Assembly (NCBI GenBank): GCA_936924635.1
Contig: CAKZHP010000122.1
Location: forward strand, 1-9,860
DNA from: an uncultured Propionibacteriaceae bacterium
GTDB taxonomy: Bacteria > Actinomycetota > Actinomycetes > Propionibacteriales > Propionibacteriaceae
Direction: 5' to 3'
Length of the DNA: 9,860 bases
Shown one piece after another: positions 5,752-9,860 of the stretch. Under the pieces are notes generated by a model that had not been told where the DNA came from, made no database searches, and worked only from the letters and a program-made list of their open reading frames with translations. The translations under genes and the position numbers were made by a program. Every line of letters starts with the position of its first letter. Position 1 is the stretch's first letter.

Positions 5752-5794
5752 CCCGCACACGAAGCGGCCGTTGGATTCCTTACTCCTGTGCGGG
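5752..5794. terminator. Possible bidirectional terminator between converging genes
   Basis: CCCGCACA (5752-5759) and TGTGCGGG (5787-5794) form a perfect 8-base-pair inverted repeat around a 27-base loop, spanning the 38-base gap between the HTH gene (stop at 5741) and the end of the DUF3644 gene (stop TAA at 5782-5780). The loop is long and the right arm lies within the last codons of the DUF3644 gene, so the assignment is tentative. The right arm is followed by CTGTTT on the plus strand. Confidence 0.4.
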
Positions 5795-6067
5795 CTGTTT
5801 CGCGGTGGGTGGACGGCGTAGCAGGGCTTGGTACTTCTCTGCGGTATCCACGGCTTCGGCCATCCGGTCCACGAGTTTCGGGCGATAGACGAACTGCTTA
5901 AAGGCGGGCGAGTAGAGGCAGTAGCCGTCCGATTTCGACAGCTGCTCCTTGTCACCACTCTTCGCCGGGCCGATCTGCCAGGCTTTTCGGACAACCGTGA
6001 AGTCATTGACGCTGAACTTGAAAGCGATGCGCTCCTCCACGGCCGCCGCGGCCGCCTTGGGGAGCAT
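5780..6067 (-). CDS. DUF3644 protein, C-terminal part (as encoded)
   Basis: A 95-residue frame beginning MLPKAAAAAVEERIAFKFSV, with VVRKAWQIGPAKSGDKEQLS and YCLYSPAFKQFVYRPKLVDR after it. This is the typical C-terminal region of DUF3644 proteins, in which a small helical, winged-helix-like piece with 'F-x-x-x-x-H/D-F-T' and a 'YC-x-Y' strand is conserved. The ATG at 6067 comes four bases after the stop of the upstream part, but the conserved sequence extends upstream of this ATG in the same frame, so it is not a natural gene start. The fragment might be made at a low level by re-initiation. Confidence 0.45.
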   Translation of the reverse strand: MLPKAAAAAVEERIAFKFSVNDFTVVRKAWQIGPAKSGDKEQLSKSDGYCLYSPAFKQFVYRPKLVDRMAEAVDTAEKYQALLRRPPTAKQPAQE

Positions 6068-6071
6068 CTCG

Positions 6072-6782
6072 TCACCGTGGATCGCCTCTCGGTACTTCGT
6101 CCTGGCGAACGAAGTTGAGTGCGAGGTCCGCCTCCGTCTTTGGCCCCTTCATCGGAAGCAAGAGGAGTCGGTAGGCGAATCGCTCATCGCTTCGGATGTC
6201 CTCCGGCAGGCCGACTTGGAACTCGGTGATGAAGTTCGAGACGGTAGCGGGCAGTCCACGTCGGAGGTTGCGTTGCTCCTCGTATCTCGACGGGCTGAGG
6301 GACTGCACGAAGACGGGGAACTTCAGTTCGGAGCCAAGCGTCTCACGGGAGCCAAACCTTCGGACCAGTTCTGCCTCGAAGTTGATGATGCAAGCGTGCG
6401 CTTCGGCTGCGGTCGCCACCAGTACAGAATCCTGGAAGCGGTGTTCGACGTGGTTTCGCAGTCCGACAAAGAACTCGACGTTTGCTCTGATCGGGTCGTT
6501 GTCCTTGAACTCGTGCTTCAGGCACTGGCTCAGGTCCCAGGTCTTCTTGGAGCCATCCGGGTTTCGCTTGAAGATGCGTCGACCGCCCGATTCGCGGTAG
6601 AAAATCTCGGCCTTGCGGCGCATGCGGTCAGCGTGAAGTAGGTTCTGCCACGCGAGGTGGATGTGGACGATGAAGTCACTGAAGCTGCGTCGATCACTGG
6701 GACGGTTGTAGAAGTCGATCGCGACAAGCGCCTGTCGCCGGGCCTCGTCAAGCGTGTGCCTCCATGCAGGTGGGCGTGCCAT
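6072..6782 (-). CDS. DUF3644 protein, N-terminal part with HEPN-like motif (as encoded)
   Basis: As written the gene makes 236 residues. The helical start, LDEARRQALVAIDFYNRPSD (11-30), and FIVHIHLAWQNLLHADRMRR (37-56) match the opening of DUF3644 ('x-A-I-x-x-Y-N-x-P' and 'x-x-A-W-x-x-L-x-A'). Then come a WDLSQCLKHEF segment and VGLRNHVEHRF (106-116), holding R109-x4-H114, the arrangement of the R-x4-6-H catalytic motif of HEPN ribonucleases. That it is an active RNase is inferred from this motif only. The last nine residues are probably frameshift noise. The ATG is five bases after the Shedu stop, with a strong GGAGG ten bases upstream (6797-6793), so it is translated from the same operon mRNA. 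A toxin or effector role that aborts infection would suit the context. Confidence 0.6.
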   Translation of the reverse strand: MARPPAWRHTLDEARRQALVAIDFYNRPSDRRSFSDFIVHIHLAWQNLLHADRMRRKAEIFYRESGGRRIFKRNPDGSKKTWDLSQCLKHEFKDNDPIRANVEFFVGLRNHVEHRFQDSVLVATAAEAHACIINFEAELVRRFGSRETLGSELKFPVFVQSLSPSRYEEQRNLRRGLPATVSNFITEFQVGLPEDIRSDERFAYRLLLLPMKGPKTEADLALNFVRQDEVPRGDPR

Positions 6783-6787
6783 CTCGA

Positions 6788-8179
6788 TCAGACCTCCTCG
6801 GCTGTGGGCGAGGCCGGCGTAAGGAAGTCGCGAAGCAGTCTCAGTCGCTCAAGAATCTCGTCGTAGGTCACGATCGTCACGCTGCGGGAGTTCGCGCGAT
6901 ACAACTCGAACGACTTCTGTCTTGCAGGATCGCTGGCCGATGGTGTCCGTCCGGCAACCACGAAGCAGGAGACCGCGTAGGACTCCAAGTCCCATTGACG
7001 CGAGCTTTCCTTCAGGCCGGTGAGGTTCTTCGTCAGGTTGTACGCCTGATCGAGTACCTGGGAGACTGCGCCGTTGAGCTCCTTCGATGGACCGAATACA
7101 CCCTGCCGGTACTCACGCGCTTCCAGCAGCTGCGTGGCCGGCTTCTTGATCTCGAGCAGAGCAACGTTGTTCGTGAGCGAGTTCTTGAACAGGTAGTCAG
7201 CGATCTTGTCGCCGCTTCCAGAGAGTCCCCGACCGCCTACGTTCGCTCCAGAACGCACACTTACCATTGGGGCCCCGAAGACCTGTTGCAGCGCAAAGGC
7301 GTTGTCATCGAAGAAGGCTTGCCAGTAGGGCTCGGCCTTGCCCTGTTCCAGTGCCTCTGCGTACGCCTCGATGAGGCGATCAAGGCTGACGAGCTCGATG
7401 TCTCGCTTGAGCTGCTGAAACTTCTGGGGTGATCCAGCTGCTATCGCTGCCGACTCGGACGCAACCGCTTCGACCAAAGCATCACGTTCAACGCTACTGA
7501 GTTCTTCGATCCCGTCGGCGGCCTTCGCGATCACGCGCGAGTCCGGGTGCCGCCCAAGCGAGAAGTCCGCGCTGGCGAGACCAAGTGTCGCGGCGAGGTT
7601 GTTGTGTACGAATACGTCCTTCACTCGACCCGCCGCACGATTTCCCCGGTCATTGATCCGACCGATCTCGGCCCAGATCGCGGCGAACCGCGATAGGCCG
7701 AGGTGGAACCCTGTCCCGTTGATTGCGGCATTGTTGCCATCAGTGAAGATGATCTCTGTGCAGGGAGTGTTGGTCTCGATCAACCGAATCAGCCGATTGC
7801 AGTCCTTGAGCAACCCGAGCCCGTAGGCGAAGTCCTTGACGAATCCGGGCGGCAGCGTCTCAAAGATTGACTCCAGGTCGGATCCCTCGAAATACTCATC
7901 CAGCAACGACGTTTCCAGGGAAAGGGTCCGCACCTGCTCGTACTTCGGGCCAAGGTACTCGCTGTGGTTTGAGAGGGTGTTGATGGGGTGAATCTTCAGG
8001 ATGCCCGTAGTGGCGTCGAACTCCACGAGCTTCACACCTTCAGCCAAGCGCCGGTGTGCCGACGACTCTTCATGTGGTAGCTCGGTCGGAACGAAGAAGG
8101 CCTCAACTCGACCACCTTCGTCCACCGTGCGGACATCGAGGCGACCGATGTTCGTCTGATCGTTTCCGAATCGCGCCAC
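6788..8179 (-). CDS. sduA: Shedu-type immune nuclease (DUF4263, PD-(D/E)XK fold)
   Basis: A 463-residue protein whose C-terminal third is the Shedu nuclease domain. Landmarks are YWQAFFDDNAFALQQVFGAP (285-304), GGRGLSGSGDKIADYLF (315-331, Asp328), the ExK core LLEIKKP (341-347, Glu343 and Lys345), the YRQGVFGPSKELNGAVSQV loop and helix (357-375, Gln374) and DQAYNL. Asp328, Glu343, Lys345 and Gln374 are all present, so the active site looks intact. Residues 1-270 are the variable, presumed sensing or oligomerising region of the family; 225-280 is helical and charged, and I do not recognise a subdomain. SduA protects against phage as a single-gene nuclease system; it forms oligomers and cuts DNA. 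Here it lies between a DUF499 ATPase gene (8-base gap) and a DUF3644 gene (5-base gap). The start is the GTG at 8179, set by a ribosome binding site. Family call strong. Confidence 0.85.
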   Translation of the reverse strand: MARFGNDQTNIGRLDVRTVDEGGRVEAFFVPTELPHEESSAHRRLAEGVKLVEFDATTGILKIHPINTLSNHSEYLGPKYEQVRTLSLETSLLDEYFEGSDLESIFETLPPGFVKDFAYGLGLLKDCNRLIRLIETNTPCTEIIFTDGNNAAINGTGFHLGLSRFAAIWAEIGRINDRGNRAAGRVKDVFVHNNLAATLGLASADFSLGRHPDSRVIAKAADGIEELSSVERDALVEAVASESAAIAAGSPQKFQQLKRDIELVSLDRLIEAYAEALEQGKAEPYWQAFFDDNAFALQQVFGAPMVSVRSGANVGGRGLSGSGDKIADYLFKNSLTNNVALLEIKKPATQLLEAREYRQGVFGPSKELNGAVSQVLDQAYNLTKNLTGLKESSRQWDLESYAVSCFVVAGRTPSASDPARQKSFELYRANSRSVTIVTYDEILERLRLLRDFLTPASPTAEEV

Positions 8180-8184
8180 CGCTA

Positions 8185-8189
8185 CCCTC
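8185..8189 (-). promoter_or_regulatory. Ribosome binding site supporting the GTG start of the Shedu gene
   Basis: GAGGG on the minus strand (8189-8185) overlaps the stop codon of the DUF499 gene and is five bases from the GTG at 8179-8177. The arrangement indicates translational coupling of ATPase and nuclease. Confidence 0.65.
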
Positions 8190-9860
8190 AGCTCTTCTCG
8201 AAGCCGGAGCTGGGGTCGAACTTGAGGACGCGGGCGTTCTCACCGATGGTGCGAACCTCGGACTCGTCGAAGCCTCCGGGCTTTGTGGCCTGGATGTCGA
8301 TGGTGATGTCGAGCCGCGCGCCCGCGCCGGCGAGCCGGTCGATCACCTCGCGGGTCACGTTGCCGATGTCGCGAGCGTAACGGTCGGAGTCGATCTTCAC
8401 CGATCCAAAGAACCGGGCAAGGACTGCCTCCAGCGCAGACTCGGCCTCGGACGGCTCATCGCGCTCGGCGGACGAGCTGCCCGTCCACACGAAGTCAACC
8501 GGCCCGACGGGAGCGGAGTCGCCGTCGGTTGTGGCTGCGTTCATCGCAGCCTCACGCATAGCTGCGATCCGGTCGGCATCGGCCTGCTTCTGGGCGCGCT
8601 CGGTCTCGATGAGCAGAGTGCTGTCGGTGACCTGAATCCGGGTGTTCGGGTTCGGAGCCACGAGCAGGCTACGGTAGCGACCGGTCTCGGCATCCTTGCC
8701 TGATGCGATAGCGAACCGTTCGTTGTCGACGAGCACTGCCGAGAGCGACTGTTCGATGGCACTGTCGAGCACCTCGCGTCGTACGAGGCGAGGCAGGTAG
8801 GTGTACCGGGTGAAGTAGCCCCACAACTCGCCGACGGTGATCTCGCCTGCGTCGCGCCACAGCGCGCCGAGCTCGTGGTGCAGGGTGGCCCCGAGAATCG
8901 GGGCGCCGAAGTCGGTGACGAGCTGATCCTCACGTCCGAGCTTCGCGCTGACACGCTCGGCCAGGGAACGTCCGCCGGAGTCGGGTACGCGGTCGGCGAC
9001 AAGTTCGAACGGCTTGGTCGGGTCGAACTGCTCGGGGTAGACCGCCCACACGAAGGTGTCGCGGATGCGGTCGGAGACGGTCTGATCGAGCCGGGAGACC
9101 CAGTCGTCAGTCTGCTGGCGCTGTTGCGCAGACAGGTTGAGGCTGTCGCTGGTGGCCTGGACTCGCTTCCAGCCGAGGTAGCTGCGGGTTGCGGCTTCGA
9201 GGCTCTCCAACTCGCTCTTGTCGGCGAGGAGGAAGATCAGCGTGTTGCGATGGATGCGCTGGCTGGCACCCTTGCTCTCGATAGCGTCACGGACCCACGC
9301 ATGCGCGGCTGAGTCGGCGCCGTCCTGCTTGCGACGGGCGTGCCGCGGGTGCGCGATCACCAGGCGCGTGTCTTCAAGGTCGGGGATGTCGGCGGACGAC
9401 GATGGCGCGATGTGGACCCGGTCGAACACACCGCGCACGCGCTCCTCTCCTTGGAGGCGGCGGGTGATCTCGTTCCACACCGTCTCGACATCCTCACGGA
9501 GACGCTCGGCGTAGTCGTTCGCAGTCTTCGTGACCGAGGGCTGGGTGTCGAACCAGTAGTGGCCCTGCTCCTCGTAGAAGTAGGTCGAGCGCTGCGCGAG
9601 CAGTTCGACGGCACTGCCGAAGTTCCCGAGAGTGTCACCGGGAACTGCGGTGCCGAGCCAGAGGTACTGCTTGTCGAGACCCTTACGGCTGCTCTTGATC
9701 CGAGGTGCTGCGCCCATGAAGATCGTCCGGGCGATGCGCTGGGTGACGAACCGCTGGCCGAGGTTGGGGCGGTCGAGGTCGATCTGCTGCGCGGTCGAGC
9801 CTGGGCCGTCGATGTCGGAGTCGATGATCGGCTTCCACTGATCTTCGAGGTACTGCGTCA
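8188..9860 (-). CDS. DUF499-family ATPase, C-terminal part (5' end beyond the window)
   Basis: 556 residues are visible. The frame is open to the window edge, so the ATG at 9717 (MGAAPRIKSS) is internal: in-frame codons before it read QRFVTQRIARTIFMGAAPRI. DUF499 proteins are large (about 1000 residues) STAND/AAA-like ATPases accompanying DNA methylases and helicases in defence loci. The nucleotide-binding P-loop would lie in the missing part. Visible family features are LWLGTAVPGDTLGNFGSAVE and TYFYEEQGHYWFDTQPSVTK, followed by NDYAERLREDVETVW, then a HPRHARR-containing segment, NTLIFLLADK, a helical stretch, ELWGYFTRYTYLPRLV (a possible winged helix), RYRSLLVA, and a C-terminal strand-rich domain ending in VRTIGENARVLKFDPSSGFE. 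An Ala/Asp/Ser/Glu linker separates the last domain. It is the first visible gene of the minus-strand operon and presumably supplies ATP-driven sensing or DNA remodelling. Family confidence is high; role inferred. Confidence 0.82.
   Translation of the reverse strand, partial: TQYLEDQWKPIIDSDIDGPGSTAQQIDLDRPNLGQRFVTQRIARTIFMGAAPRIKSSRKGLDKQYLWLGTAVPGDTLGNFGSAVELLAQRSTYFYEEQGHYWFDTQPSVTKTANDYAERLREDVETVWNEITRRLQGEERVRGVFDRVHIAPSSSADIPDLEDTRLVIAHPRHARRKQDGADSAAHAWVRDAIESKGASQRIHRNTLIFLLADKSELESLEAATRSYLGWKRVQATSDSLNLSAQQRQQTDDWVSRLDQTVSDRIRDTFVWAVYPEQFDPTKPFELVADRVPDSGGRSLAERVSAKLGREDQLVTDFGAPILGATLHHELGALWRDAGEITVGELWGYFTRYTYLPRLVRREVLDSAIEQSLSAVLVDNERFAIASGKDAETGRYRSLLVAPNPNTRIQVTDSTLLIETERAQKQADADRIAAMREAAMNAATTDGDSAPVGPVDFVWTGSSSAERDEPSEAESALEAVLARFFGSVKIDSDRYARDIGNVTREVIDRLAGAGARLDITIDIQATKPGGFDESEVRTIGENARVLKFDPSSGFEKS

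Larger units (their letters stand above)
5780..6782 (-). pseudogene. DUF3644 family gene split by an apparent single-base frameshift
   Basis: The two adjacent minus-strand frames (6782-6072 and 6067-5780) make one protein of the usual DUF3644 length when joined. The whole span is 1003 bases, that is 334 codons plus one extra base, consistent with one inserted base (or two lost). The upstream frame runs correctly through ADLALNFVRQ and then turns into a short tail, DEVPRGDPR, ending at 6072. The other frame, read through the same bases (about 6115-6090), gives TKYREAIHGDEMLPKAAAA and continues into the conserved C-terminal part. The crossing point is therefore near 6100. It may be a real inactivating mutation, phase variation, or a sequencing error; no long homopolymer is present there. 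DUF3644 proteins are found in defence neighbourhoods and carry a HEPN-like motif (see the N-terminal part). Confidence 0.75.
5445..9860. other. Left end of an accessory (defence) island
   Basis: The sequence changes character at the end of the HxlR gene. By eye, GC falls from about 70% to the high 50s, and codons such as AAG, GAT, TCT and AAT become ordinary. From here on every gene belongs to mobile or defence families: a lone recombinase-type HTH protein, a DUF3644 protein, a Shedu nuclease and a DUF499 ATPase. The rightmost gene has a somewhat higher GC than the two before it. No tRNA, integrase or direct-repeat attachment site is visible at the left edge, and the right edge is outside the window. 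The boundary is therefore set by composition and gene content only. Confidence 0.6.

Noticed and set aside
5949..6641. 230-residue plus-strand frame opposite the DUF3644 gene
   Set aside because: No recognisable domain, while the minus strand gives conserved DUF3644 sequence with a ribosome binding site.
9715..9717. ATG at 9717 as the start of the DUF499 gene
   Set aside because: The frame stays open to the window edge and the residues before it (RFVTQRIARTIF) continue the family sequence, so the gene begins outside the window.
1..9860. CRISPR array, tRNA or rRNA genes, insertion sequence
   Set aside because: No regularly spaced direct repeats, no cloverleaf-like sequence and no transposase were found on either strand.

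Overview
The window reads as chromosome of a high-GC actinomycete. The left half is estimated by eye at about 70% GC, with strong G/C at third codon positions, TANNNT-type -10 boxes and leaderless-looking starts. A Nocardioides-like member of the Propionibacteriales is my guess, but nothing here fixes the genus.

Left block (1-5439, host-like DNA). It opens with the 3' end of an unrecognised plus-strand gene. A 40-residue membrane peptide related to the DLW-39 type follows, coupled by a GTGA overlap to an M20-family metallo-amidohydrolase. The 188-base gap after it is not empty. It holds a palindrome, a good sigma70-like promoter and two C-loop hairpins, which together look like a small RNA of the actinobacterial 6C kind. 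The second hairpin also serves as terminator of the facing operon. That operon, on the minus strand, encodes two paralogous roadblock-like proteins. One is a bare 123-residue domain. The other is a 653-residue protein with a very long acidic, repetitive, probably disordered segment before the same domain. Next come a DUF1761-like membrane protein and a divergent HxlR-type repressor, sharing a symmetric operator/promoter.

Right block (about 5445-9860, accessory DNA). Composition drops at once after the HxlR gene, to roughly the high 50s % GC by eye, rising again in the last gene. The first gene is a lone resolvase-type helix-turn-helix protein, which suggests a recombination-related island edge. 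Facing it is a tightly packed minus-strand operon, read from right to left: a DUF499-family ATPase whose 5' end lies outside the window, a Shedu-type (SduA, DUF4263) PD-(D/E)XK nuclease, and a DUF3644 protein with a HEPN-like R-x4-H motif. The DUF3644 gene is split by an apparent one-base frameshift.

Taken together the right block is the left end of an anti-phage defence island. DUF499 ATPases are commonly partners of DUF1156-type DNA methylases and helicases (the Hma kind of system), so such genes are expected just past the right edge. The combination of DUF499 ATPase, Shedu nuclease and HEPN-like DUF3644 protein in one operon, 5 to 8 bases apart, is the most interesting thing in the window. 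It could be a composite defence system rather than independent neighbours.
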